From Ovis canadensis (taxonomy: Eukaryota > Chordata > Mammalia > Artiodactyla > Bovidae), in contig NC_091255.1 of NCBI RefSeq assembly GCF_042477335.2, positions 36,744,501 to 36,808,500 of the forward strand: a DNA stretch of 64,000 bases, written 5' to 3'. The number at the start of each line of letters is the position of its first letter. Positions within the stretch are counted from its first letter, which is position 1. The notes beneath the pieces are model-generated. The model saw only the letters and a program-made list of their open reading frames with translations. It was not told the DNA's origin and made no database searches. The translations under genes and the position numbers were made by a program. Below are positions 1-12,200 of this stretch, one piece after another.

Positions 1-5
1 GACTT

Positions 6-36
<31 letters not shown>
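1..36. repeat. (CAG)n run at the left edge
   Basis: About nine CAG/GCA units follow GACTTAG. The same GACTTAGCAGCAGCAG ending closes the Bov-A SINE at 41546-41825, so this may be the tail of a SINE lying mostly outside the window rather than an independent microsatellite. Confidence 0.7.
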
Positions 37-2235
37 AAAGATGGAGAAGCTCTATACAGTCAACAAAAACAAGACCAGGAGCTGACTGTAGCTCAGATCA
101 TGAGCTCCTTATTACCAAGTTCAGACTCAAATTGAAGAAAGTAGGGAAAACCGCTAGACCATTCAGGTATGACCTAAATCAAATCCCTTATGATTATACA
201 GTAGAAGTGAGAAATAGATTTAAGGGCCTAGATCTGATAGATAGAGTGCCTGATGAACTATGGAATGAGGTTCGTGACATTGTACAGGAGACAGGGATCA
301 AGATCCCCAAGGAAAAGAAATGCAAAAAAGCAAAATGGCTGTCTGGGGAGGCCTTACAAATAGCTGTGAAAAGAAGAGAGGCGAAAAGCAAAGGAGAAAA
401 GGAAAGATAAAAGCATCTGAATGCAGAGTTCCAAAGAATAGCAAGAAGAGATAGAAAGCCTTCTTCAGCGATCAATGCAAAGAAATAGAGGAAAAGAACA
501 GAATGGGAAAGACTAGAGATCTCGTCAAGAAAATTAGAGATACCAAGGGGATATTTCATGAAAAGATAGGCTCAATAAAGGACAGAAATGGTCTGGACCT
601 AACAGAAGCAGAAGATATTAAGAAGAGGTGGCAAGAATACACAGAAGAACTGCACAAAAAAGATCTTCACAACCCAGATAATCATGATGGTGTGATCACT
701 AATCTAGAGCCAGACATCCTGGAATGTGAAGTCAGGTGGGCCTTAGAAAGCATCACTATGAACAAAGCTAGTGGAGGTGATGGAATTCCAGTTGAGCTGT
801 TTCAAATCCTGAAAGATGATGCTATGAAAGTGCTGCACTCAATATGCCAGCAAATTTGGAAAACTCAGCAGTGGCCACAGGACTGGAAAAGGTCAGTGTT
901 CATTCCAATTCCAAAGAAAGGCAATGCAAAAGAATGCTCAAACTACCGCACAATTGCACTCATCTCACACACTAGTTAAGTAATGCTCAAAATTCTCCAA
1001 GCCAGGCTTCAGCAATATGTGAACCGTGACCTTCCTGATGTTCCTGCTGGTTTTAGAAAAGGCAGAGGAACCAGAGATCAAATTGCTAACATCCGCTGGA
1101 TCATGGAAAAAGCAAGAGAGTTCCAGAAAAACATCTATTTCTGCTTTATTGACTATGCCAAAGCCTTTGACTGTGTGGATCACAATAAACTGTGGACAAT
1201 TCTGAAAGAGATGGGAATACCAGACCACCTGACCTGCCTCTTCAGAAATCTGTATGCAGGTCAGGAAGCAACAGTTAGAACTGGACATGGAACAACAGAC
1301 TGGTTCCAAATAGGAAAAGGAGTATGTCAAGGCTGTATATTGTCACCCTGCTTATTTAACTTATATGCAGAGTACATCATGAGAAACGCTGGGCTGGACG
1401 AAACACAAGCTGGAATCAAGATTGCTGGGAGAAATATCAATGACTTCAGATATGCAGATGACACCATCCTTATGGCAGAAAGTGAAGAGGAACTAAAAAG
1501 CCTCTTGATGAAAGTGAAAGAGGAGAGTGAAAAAGTTGGCTTAAAGCTCAACATTCAGAAAACGAAGATCATGGCAGCTGGTCCCACCACTTCATGGGAA
1601 ATAGATGGGGAAACAGTGGAAACAGTGTCAGACTTTATTTTGGGGGGCTCCAAAATCACTGCAGATGGTGATTGCAGCCATGAAATTAAAAGACGCTTAC
1701 TCCTTGGAAGAATAGTTATGACCAACCTAGATAGCATATTCAAAAGCAGAGACGTTACTTTGCCAACTAAGGTCCGTCTAGTCAAGCCTATGGTTTTTCC
1801 TGTGGTCATGTATGGATGTGAGAGTTGGACTGTGAAGAAGGCTGGGCGCCAAAGAATTGATGCTTTTGAACTGTGGTGTTGGAGAAGACTCTTGAGAGTC
1901 CCTTGGACTGCAAGGAGATCCAACCAGTCCACTCTGAAGGAGGTCAACCCTGGGATTTCTTTGGACGGAATGATGCTAAGGCTGAAGCTCCAGTACTTTG
2001 GCCACCTCATGCAAAGAGTTGACTCATTGGAAAAAACTCTGATGCTGGGAGGGATTGTGGGCAGGAGGAGAAGGGGACAACAGAGGATGAGATGGCTGGA
2101 TGGCATCACAGACTCGATGGACGTGAGTCTGAGTGAACTCCGGGAGTTTGTGATGGACAGGGAGGCCTGGCGTGCTGCGATTCATGGGGTCACAAAGAGT
2201 CGGACACGACTGAGCGACTGAACTGAACTGAACAA
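37..2235 (+). mobile_element. BovB (RTE-clade) non-LTR retrotransposon, 5'-truncated
   Basis: The element covers the region between endonuclease and reverse transcriptase, the whole reverse transcriptase and the 3' end, closing with the typical ACTGAACTGAAC tail at about 2221-2232. The endonuclease half is absent from the window. BovB is a RTE-clade LINE abundant in ruminants that also mobilises Bov SINEs. The coding part contains at least three lesions (see the pseudogene entry), so this copy cannot make a full protein. It may be truncated at insertion or continue left of the window behind the CAG run. Confidence 0.93.
132..2221 (+). pseudogene. BovB ORF2 remnant: linker plus reverse transcriptase, broken
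   Basis: The linker reads from about 132 until a TAA at 408-410. About 45 bases later (near 453) the reading frame moves by one base, consistent with loss of a single A. The next frame (from about 455, first Met at 503) holds the N-terminal reverse transcriptase (MNKASGGDGIPVELF and FIPIPKKGN) and stops at an in-frame TAA, 977-979. The same frame resumes directly and runs 412 codons from the Met at 983 to the stop at 2219-2221. That stretch carries the catalytic motifs FIDYAKAFD (motif A) and YADD (motif C), a thumb, and the conserved C-terminal MYGCESWT and [11 protein letters not shown] signatures of RTE elements. Lesions are few, so the copy is fairly young. The frame calls rest on my knowledge of the family, not on an alignment. 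Confidence 0.88.
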
Positions 2236-2243
2236 GGCTTCAT

Positions 2244-2446
2244 GGGCTTCCCAGGTGGCTCAGTGAGCAAAGAATCTGCCTACAATGCAGCAGATGTGGG
2301 TTCGATCCCTGAGTCAGGAAAATCCCCTGGAGGAGGGTATGGCAACCCGCTCCAGCATTCTTGCCTGGAGAAACCCACGGACAGAAGAGTCTGGTGGGCT
2401 GCAGTCCGTGGGGTCGCAAAGAGTCGGACACGACTGAGCGCACATG
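2244..2446 (+). mobile_element. Bov-tA SINE
   Basis: The tRNA-like head GGGCTTCCCAGGTGGCTCAG is followed by the BovA body and the end GAGTCGGACACGACTGAGCG. It sits directly behind the BovB tail, in the same orientation. Confidence 0.9.
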
Positions 2447-2973
2447 CCACGAGGCTTCCCATTCACCTCCACCCAGTTCAGTTTTGCTGGTTTGAAACCA
2501 TCCTTCCAGCCTAAGATGCCAAGATGCCATCACCTGGAGGCCTGCCTGCTACTCCTACATCAGCGTGGCTGATACCATACTGCAGGTCTTGGGGTCCAGT
2601 GGGGACAGGGGGAGGGCAGGGCTTCCTTCTGAGGTCAGGGAAGAAAGAGCTCCTAACTCATCCCTTTGCTGCTCTGACCTGGAAAGCTGCCTTCAGGTTT
2701 TTAGTGAGTTTCTGCACTCCAACTGGAAACACCAACTTAAGAAAAAAAATTGAGGTAGCAGAGGAGAAGGGGCCTATGTCCTCACTCCACTGTATGTTGC
2801 CATGTGGACCCTTCCTGTGTAAATAGCAAAGCCTAGGAGACATCAAACCTGAGCAGCCTAACTGACCAGCTTTCAGAGGGAGTGCTTTGGGGGGTTCTTC
2901 CCTCAGTGTACCTTCTTCCCCATGAATAAACCACCAAAAAGAGAGAGAACTTAGGAACAAAATTCTTATAACA

Positions 2974-2979
2974 TTTAAT
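2974..2979 (-). terminator. CCDC42: Probable CCDC42 polyadenylation signal
   Basis: ATTAAA on the minus strand, 185 bases past the CCDC42 stop codon, the commonest variant hexamer. Cleavage would be expected near 2950-2965. Position fits, but no transcript evidence is available here. Confidence 0.45.
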
Positions 2980-3163
2980 GTCTTCAGGGATGGGATGGGC
3001 TGAGGCCTGATGTGAAAAACAGGGATTTCACCAGCAGAAAGGCATGAAGGTGGGTGGGGGGTATGTTCCAGGGAGCTGGACTGGGCTGACTGGATGACAA
3101 GGTCACCAGCAACTTCCTCCCTCCCTTCTCTGTCTTGGAACGTTCTGGAACCATGGCTGCACT

Positions 3164-3241
3164 TCAAACCCGGATTTGCTGTAGCTCCTTCTTCTTCACC
3201 TCTGCCCAGATGTCTGACAGGTCCTGGATAAACTGCTGGAT
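3164..3241 (-). CDS. CCDC42: CCDC42 coding exon 7 (terminal)
   Basis: 78 nt including TGA at 3166-3164. Encodes [20 protein letters not shown] then QQIRV. Acceptor CTCTCTAG. Identified by family C-terminus and matching phase with exon 6 almost 5 kb away. Confidence 0.92.
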   Translation of the reverse strand: MQQFIQDLSDIWAEVKKKELQQIRV

Positions 3242-6200
3242 CTAGAGAGGCCAAAGGACTGCAGTCAATCCCAAGCTGGTGACAGGCCACCCATCCAGAA
3301 ACATCTGGGCATAGCCTGCTTGTAAGGAGTCACCATTTCCTGTGACTGAGGTCACTTTCCCTCATTTGATATTATTCTAGTTGACATGGAGAATCAAGCT
3401 TAGCAGACTAGAGGGAATGAAGAGGGATGGAGGTGGGAACCCCTAGAGGCAGACGCAGTGAGAGGATGAAGTTCAGGCTGACCGTCTCACAGGGAGACAG
3501 GGGGAGGCTCCAGAGAGGACTCTGGGGATAGAAGCATCAGCAGAAAGGAGTCAGCCAGGGTAGGGCAGACGCCTCTCCACTAGTTAATAGCCTTTAAGCA
3601 GGTTAATTTACTTGAAACCCAGAACAGAGGCTCATTATGTTAATCCTGAGTCATCAAGGGAAATTTCAATTCTATTCACTAACTTTAGTTGTAAAGAACA
3701 TGCAATCATGGAGATAGGAGGGAGGTTCAAGAGGGAGGGACATGTTTATACCTATGGCTGATTTATGGTGATATATGGCAGAAACCAACACAACATTGTA
3801 AAGCAATTATCCTCTAATTAAAAATAAATAAATAAATAAAATTTAAAAACAATATTAAAAAAGGAACATGCAATCAGTATGATACAGTGGAAAGAGCACA
3901 GCCTCATAAGTTAGAAGACCTGTGGTTCTGCATCAATAGATGAACAGATAAAGAAAATACGGTATATGTATATATATATATATGGATACACACACAAACA
4001 CTGAACTATTACTCAGCCATAAAAAAGAATGAAATAATTCCATTTGTAGCAACATGGATGGACCTAGAAATCATCGTACTAAGTGAAATAAGTCAAAGAC
4101 ATATATGATTATCACTTATATGTGGAATCTAAAAACAGTACAAATAAACTTCTTTACAAAACACAAACAGACTCACAGACATATAAAACCAACTTATGGT
4201 TACCAAAGGGGAGGGGGAGAGGGATAGGGAGTATGGATTAACTGATGCACATTACCATATATTAAACAGAGAAACAAGGACTTACTATTGATACATAGCT
4301 CAGGGAACTATATTCAATATCTTAAACTATTATAATTGAAAAGAATTTGAAAAAAAGAATATGGCTATATGTATTTATCCATTCATATATACACACACAC
4401 ACAACGGTCACTTTGCTGTACACCTGGAACTATTATAACTCAACACTAGAAATCAATTACACTTCAACTTAAAAACCAAAAAAGATGACTCGGGGTCCTG
4501 ACACAACTCTGAGAAAATCACTTCATCATCCTGGGACTCGATTCCTTTATCTTTAAAAAGTAAAGAGGGAGAAAAGGTTGGCCTGGATGGCCCCTTAGGT
4601 CTCAGTCCGACAGTTTCTCCTTTTCAAGAGTGTTCCAAAAGACAGGGCTACACAGACTGTCCAAAACTCTCAACAACCTGCTAGTTGCTAACACTATTAC
4701 GATTACCAACATAATTCCTATTTTGCAAAAGAGGAAACAAAGAATTAGAGTAACTTTCTGGAGGTTACAGAGATGCCAAGTGCGGTATTTCCCAAACTAT
4801 GTTCTCATAGTAAGTCATCACATCCCCAAAACGGATTCTGTGGGCAAGCAAATTATAGAAACCTGATCAGCTCGGAGTCTCAGGACAGAGCCACAGCAAA
4901 GGCACTGTGAAGTTCTGCATTTTAAGACCAGCAAACTTCATTTAACTTTGTTTTCTAAATTTTTTTAGTCCGCATCCTGTGCTGTGCTAAGTTGCTTCAG
5001 TTGTATCCGACTCTTTGTGAACCCACGGACTGTAACCCATTAGGCTCCTCTGTCCGTGGGATTCTCCAGGCAAGAATACCTGAGTGGGTTGCCATGCCCT
5101 CCCTCCTCCAGGGGAATCTTACTGACCCAGGGATCGAACCCTTGGCAGGCGGGTTCTTTACCACTAGCGCCACCGAGGAAGCCCCTTTTTAGTCCCGAGA
5201 GTCCATTTATTTTTCTGGAGGAAAATCACCTTGGGATTCTAGGATCTGCCAAGCACAGTGTGGATTTTATTCAGAGATAATAATGCTGGACCTTGCACAG
5301 ACAGTGAGTGGAATGCAATTTGTCGTGGCCTTCTGCAGAATCACTTTCCCTGAGTGGTACCCTGCTCCCAGTCCTAGATGAGTGACTCCCTTCTAAAGCC
5401 CACACGAGCCTCCATTTAGGAATGCTACTGAGAACATAATTCACTGAGTGTCTCTGGAGCCTCTGTGAAAATTTTCAGCTACAGGTTAGGTGCTGGGAAA
5501 GGATCTCTCTAAGGAAACCTTATGTTTTCTTATTTTGGTTCAAGAACGGTGTGTTGCTTTTCCTCTGGTTACGAGGCATCTCAGAGCCAACTTGTGTTCC
5601 TGTCGAACTACTGTCCTTTATAAGGCAAGAACCGAGAGAGTCCACACATCTCTCTCTTGCCTTGACCTTAGATTTTAACTTATATTTACTATAAATGTAA
5701 CATGTATGATTTATAATACTATTTATATATTTACCTTATATAAAGTTTCAACTTATTACAATATTTTCCTAGGTCTTTGTTTTCCATTTTTCAGGCTACT
5801 TAATCACGTATATGTGTCAGTAGGCTCATATCCTAAGAAATCAAGTGGGATATTTAAAAATAACATTTGGGCATATGAGGAATTCCTGTGGAGGCAAGTC
5901 AAGGTTGAGAACAGAATCCCCTGGTGGTCCAGAGCTTAGGACTTGGTGCTTTCACTGCCTGGGGCCCAGGTTTGAGCCCAGGTTTGATCCTTGGTTGCGA
6001 AATTAAGATCCCAAAGGCCATGCAGCATGCCCGGGGTGGGGGGTTGGGGGAAGGACAACAAATGTTCGAGGGAGTCTGAAAGCTCAGAATGTGGAGTGGA
6101 TGGACTGTAAGCTACTGTCCGAACAGGGGGTGCTTAGGCAGGGGCCATGGGCTGGAGATCACCACCTCCTGCCCCATCTCTCTTTACAACAGCTAAAGGG

Positions 6201-9200
6201 GAGGGGCCTGAGGACGCCTTGAGTCCTGAGACCCTACAGCAAGGAAGAGGGGCCTGCAAGGCCAAAACTCTTTCTACAATAACGCTAAGGTGTCACCTGT
6301 CTTTTGTTACTTCTGCTACTTGTCTTTTCTCTGGTGAGTCTACGTGGACTTTTACCCAAGTGGGATGTTCCCATCACAGAGGCTATCGTGACAGACTGGA
6401 TACAGAAGCAGGTGTGAGAATACCTGTCCTCCAGGAAGCAGCATTTTAGGGACTTGCAAAGTGTCGAAATGCCACCCATCCCACAAAATACTTTTTGAAA
6501 ATGTATTTTTCATTAAAAATGCTATTTATGGGACTTTCCTGGTGGTCCAGTGATTAAGAATCCACGTTCCAGTGCAGGGACCGTGAATTTGATCCCTAAT
6601 CAGGGAACAAAGATCCCTCATGCAAAGTGGGGCAACCAAACCTGCGTGCCTCAACTACAGAGCCCAGGCACTCTGCAGCCCTCACGCCAAGACGAAAGAT
6701 TCCACATGCCGCAACTAAGACCCAAGGCAGCCATAAATAAATGAATAAATCTACTTCTTAAATATGCTATTTGTGTTAACATGTTTCTCACTGTCATTTT
6801 AAATGAATTAAATAGTTTTAGTTTTTCTGCTTGAGTTTCTCATAAGGTAAATATCAACTGATATAACCCATATAAACAAAAGCTCTTTGGGGGTCTTCAA
6901 CAAATTTTACGAGTGTAAAGGTAACCTGCTACCAAAAAAAGCTTGAGGATCGCTGTTTCACAACAAACTTTCTTACAAACTCCCTTTACAGTCTTTGGAC
7001 TGTTAATATGAATAATTCAGTTCTAACATGCCTTACGATGCAGGCTGATTCTTTGGTTTAAGGAAATTCTGCTGGTCAGTGGGTGAAATTCTTTACATTT
7101 CATGAATTTCAGGTTGCTGGGGTTTTTTTGGTTCTTTTTTTCCGGCTGTGCTGTGAGGCTTGCAGGATCTTAGTTCCCTGTTCAGGGACAGAACATGGGT
7201 CCCCTGCAGTGGAAGTGCAGATTCCTAACAACTGGACCCCCAGGGAATTCCCATCTTTTCTCTTTAAAAACAAACAAACAAAACAAACCAACGAAGCACT
7301 CCTCAGTCAATTGCTTTCATTGGCTTGTGTTTCATATTCATTCACTGAATACTTACTGAGTGCCTACTATCTGCCTGGCATAGTTCTAGAGGCTGGGGAT
7401 ACAACAGAGAACAAAGCAAACAGGAATTCCAGCCGTTAGGAGCCTACTTTCCACTGTTTCACAGCTGAGCTAAAGGCTAAAAGGATATGCCAAAAGGATA
7501 AATAATTAGTCATGGTTCTCCGCATGTCACAAGAAGCATGGTGCTGAGTTTCCCGAGTTAAGGGATGCGGCTTTCCTTTGGTCAGAAGTGAGATTATTCC
7601 AGGGGGCACGCAGACGTGGCATCAGACAGCTTTGTATCATACACAGCGAGAACGTTAACTCCTTTTCAGTTTCTTTTCAATTACTTCAAAGAGAAAAATC
7701 GCAGAATGGTACTAACAAGACTGACACTGTCGGCCCCTTGCTGATTCCCGCCCCTGTAGATGTTCTCTTTTCCCCAAGGATGGGCCCTCACAGGCCTTCA
7801 GCATCTCATGAGAACTTTATAAGACTTGTGCAGCAGCTAATGAATTCAGTAATGGGTTCCTCTACTGACCTGTTGATGGGGCCAACAGAACCTTAGCACT
7901 AATGCAATGGTTCTCTAAATGTGGAACCCAGACCAGCACTATCACGCGGAAATTTGCGGAAAATGAAAATTCATGGTTTCTCATTTCAGATCTCCTGAGT
8001 CCAACACTGTGGGGCTGGGTCCAGCAACAAGCTCGAGTCCCCAGGCGACTCTGAAAACTTGAGAACCACTGCTTTTAGCCTTCGCGCCTCCCCTCAACTC
8101 ACGGAGAACCATCATGGCGACTTCCAGCCTGCCTGCCAGGCACTTGGGCTCCTCGTACCATGTCCAGCTGTTTGTGCGTGTCCTCCAGAGACACGAAGGT
8201 CGCCTCCTTCAGCTGTTTGCTCACGATCTGGAAGAGGTTCAGCGTTGCCATCTTAATGGTGCCAAGCAAGAGGGTCTTCTTGGCAGCGGTGTTCTGAATG
8301 TGCGCCCAGCGAGATTCCTGGGGAGGGGAATGAGGGCAGGGTGTGAGTGCTAAGGGTGGGTGTGTATGTGTTGTGTGCATCCCTTACCCGTGTTTGTGTG
8401 TGTGTCCTGGTGTGTGTCCCTTACCGGTGAGCGCTGAGGTGTGTGTGTGTATATCCCTTCCGCAGCTGCCTGTGTCTGTGTGTGTCTGTCTGTGTGGCCC
8501 CCGCCCGCCCTGCACTCACCCAGATGATGACGTCACTGCGGGCACGGTCGAAGCGCATCTGCAGACGCGCCAGCTCGTTGTTGTGCTGCAGGATCTCGTC
8601 GTCCTTCTCCTCTTTGTAGCGTGCCAGCCGCGCCTTGGCACGCTCAATCTTCTCCTGGCCTTCCTGTGCTGACTGCATGAGGTCGTGGTGCATGCTCACC
8701 AGTGTCTTGTAGCGCGCGATCACCTCGTGGATCTCCTCAAACTGCACGAGGGCCGGGGGAGGGGGGGCGGCGCGGGCGGGGTAGTTGGGGGGGGGTTTGG
8801 TGGCTCAGGTCAGTGCACCTCTGCCCGGGGGGGCGCCGACCCCACTCTGTGCCCCCAGCTCCCACCCTCTGCGCCTCTGCCTGGCAGGGAGGCCCTGGGC
8901 TAAGTCAAGGGCCAGAGGCTGTAAAGCCCTCGGAGTCTCCGCTGCGCCCACCCCCACCCCGAGTTGGTACGGGCCGTGGGTCACGTGGCGTGGGTCGTGG
9001 ACCCCGGTGTCCTGTCGGGAGCATGTGCACCTGGCCTGGCAGGCTCTCTGGCTTGGCTGCACTTTATTGGAATCACCTGGGAGCTTCAACGAGGCCACGT
9101 GCCAGGCTCCACCCTCAGAGACCCGGATGAATAAACCGGTCTGAAGGGTCCCCATATGATTCTAGGGTTGAGCATTGCTGGGCGGGGGCAGGGTAGACTT

Positions 9201-12200
9201 TGCGCTGTCTCGGATGGCAATCATGAGCCTATTCAGCAAGAATGCACCACGAACCACTTAGTAGCCAGGAAGTGTGCTAAACGCTAGGGACAGAGCAGGA
9301 GATAATACAGCCAGACACTGCTTTTAGGAAGCCTTACCACATGCGGTGGCGCGGTAGGACACACAGACAAGTAAATAGTCAGTTACAACACAGAGTGATA
9401 AGCCTTATCGGTGACTGGGGGATGGGGCCGCAGGAGAGTGTTAGGTAGTATCTTCCACATGGTGGTCTCATATTTGTTCAGCAATGGCTGAGGCCTCCCT
9501 CTGGTGGGGGCTGGAGAGGGTGGGTACCAGAGGAGCCAGGCGGCCAGGTTCAGCCACCCTCCCCCGACACACTACGCGGCTCTTACCCTAACTAAGCAGA
9601 ACAAAAGCCCTGCGACCTTCCCTCTCTTCAAGGCGCTGTGAGCACCAGCTTCAGGATGCCAACTCATGTCTGGGGGATTTATCAACACGTGCCTTCCAGC
9701 CACCCAGGGGACACTCCCTGAGTGCTCTCTCCATCTCATGACATTTCCAGCAATAGACTGGTGTTCCGGGAACTCTCCTTTCCCCCAAACACTTCCTCTG
9801 TGGGCAAGAGCCACTTAACTCAGGGTTAGAGGAGATAGGGACTGCCAGAAGAGGCTTCTTCAGGGAAAGGATGGTTAAAAAATGAGACCAGAGGTATGAA
9901 GAGAAGATGGCCGGGCAAAGGCAGGCGAGGAGGCCGTACAGGTAGACAGAACAGCCTGGATAAAGCTGATGAGGTGTGTGTGGCATATTCAGGATGAGCA
10001 AGAGAGTTTAGTAGGAATGGCTCAAGTTCAAGATTGGGGGAGAGAGATCAACCTGGAGAAGTTAAAAAAAAAATGCTCAGTAAACACTGAGGAGTGTGGA
10101 TTGCACCCATTGGAGGAGTGAGCACAGAGATAACTTCCAGTCTGCATTTCTAAGAGGTGCAACAATATATAACAGTTAAAAAGAATTGGCTAGGAAGGTG
10201 GGAGGGAGGTAAAAGGGAGGGGCCACATGTACACCTATAGCTAATTCACATTGATGTATGGCAGAAATCAAACCAATATTGTAAAACATTTATCCTTCAA
10301 TTAAAAATAATTTAAAAAGTGGGCTACATCAGAGCAACCAGGAGTACCTCTCCTAAACTTAACACCAATTTCAAAAGCACTCGGATACCAATTTGAAGAG
10401 GCTCTCATTATCCAATGATGGGACCCTTTGAACATCAGTAAGAATAAGTGCAAAGGACTGAAACATATAAAATATGTTAAAAACCCATGAGTTTGCAATA
10501 ATACTAACAACATTACAGGGCACTTGTGGTGGATGCTGGAGAACCAACTCATTATTCTGAAGACTCAAAGAGTCAAGCATTTAACAAGCTTTTGCTTTAC
10601 GGCCAATATAGTCACCAAATAGTTGATGAAGGGAAGATTCTCTTTCTGAAGTCCTTTTTCTTCTTCCTACATTTTGGCCATGCGGCACAGCATGAGGGAT
10701 CTTAATTCCCTAACCAGGGATTCCCTGTGCCCCCTTCAATGGAAGCGCAGCATCTTAACCACTGGACTGCCAAGGGAAGTCTCTATAAAGTCCTTTTCTT
10801 GATGGTGTTCATAGTATTCTAGTTAATAACTGAAGAAGGGAGCTCAGAACATTCTGAGCACCTTAGAAGGGTCTTTGGCCCCCTTTCAGTCAGTATCTGC
10901 CCCCACCACTACCAAGAAAACCAGAATTGTGATTTCTATCCCCAAAGATTCATTTTACCTGTTTTTACACATATCAATCACCGACTCAATGGAGATGAGT
11001 TTGAGTAAACTCCGAGAGTTGGTGATGGACAGGGAGGCCTGGCATGCTGTGGTCCGTGAGGTCGCGAAGAGTCGGACACGACTGAACGACTGAACTGAAC
11101 TGAAAAATTTCAATGGGATCATACAGTATGTCTGGCTTCTTTTGATCAGCGTAATAATGATGTCTAGAACACCTGATAAACACACCAACCAAAGCCGGAG
11201 TGGGCACCTTGTTTAGACCCTGATTGGAACAAACCAGCTGTACAAAAAGTATTTGTACAATATCAGGAAATTTTGACGTCAGCTGGATATGGATTCATGG
11301 GATTGCAGAGTTGGACACAACTAAGCAACTGAGCAAGCACAGACACACTGATATGGGTATTGTAGATATGTTACAAAGAGCTCTAGAGTGATATACTGAA
11401 ACACTTATGGGTTAAAAAAATATCATCTGCTTCAAAATAGCAGAGATGGGGATCTGACAGTAAGTTGATAGTTGTTGCAATTAGGGTGATGAGGAGATCG
11501 GTCCTGGGTGTTCATTGGAAGGACTAATGCTGAAGCTGTAACTCCAATACTTTGGCCACCTCATGCAAAGAGCTGACTCATTGGAAAAGACCCTGATGCT
11601 GGGAGGGATTGGGGGCAGGAGGAGAAGGGGATGACAGAGGATGATGGCTGGATGGCATCACTGACTCGATGCACATGAGTCTGAGTGAACCCCGGGAGTT
11701 GGTGATGGACAGGGAGGCCTGGCATGCTGGCATGCTCATGGGGTCGCCAAGAGTCGGACACGACTGAGTGACTGAACTGAACTGAACTGAATGGGCATTC
11801 AGTAGACTATTTTCTTTACTTTCGTATGTTTGAAATTTCCCATGGTACAAAAATTTTTTTTAAAAATCATTGATTGGAAAAAAGAAGCCATAAAAGGACA
11901 TGTACATACTATTCATAGCTTATGGATAATGTATTCTGTTGCCAAAAATAATAACAAGCTTGATGGGAATTCCCTGGTGGTCCAGTAGTTAGGACTTGGT
12001 GCTTTCACTGTGGGGGCCTGGGTTTGATCCCTGGTCGGGGAGCTAAGATCCTGCAACCTGTATGGTGTAGCCAAAAAAAAAAAACAAAACTGAAGACGGG
12101 GGAACAAATAGGAGAAAATAATTCCAATTTGATAGAGGTGTGGTGAATACTTGGGTGTTTTTTATATATGTTGTATACTTTTCAGTATGCTTTAAATATT

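Noticed and set aside
2658-3290. A 210-codon minus-strand open frame overlapping CCDC42 exon 7
   Set aside because: It reads through the last intron and the 3' UTR in a different frame from the conserved CCDC42 C-terminus. No family resemblance.
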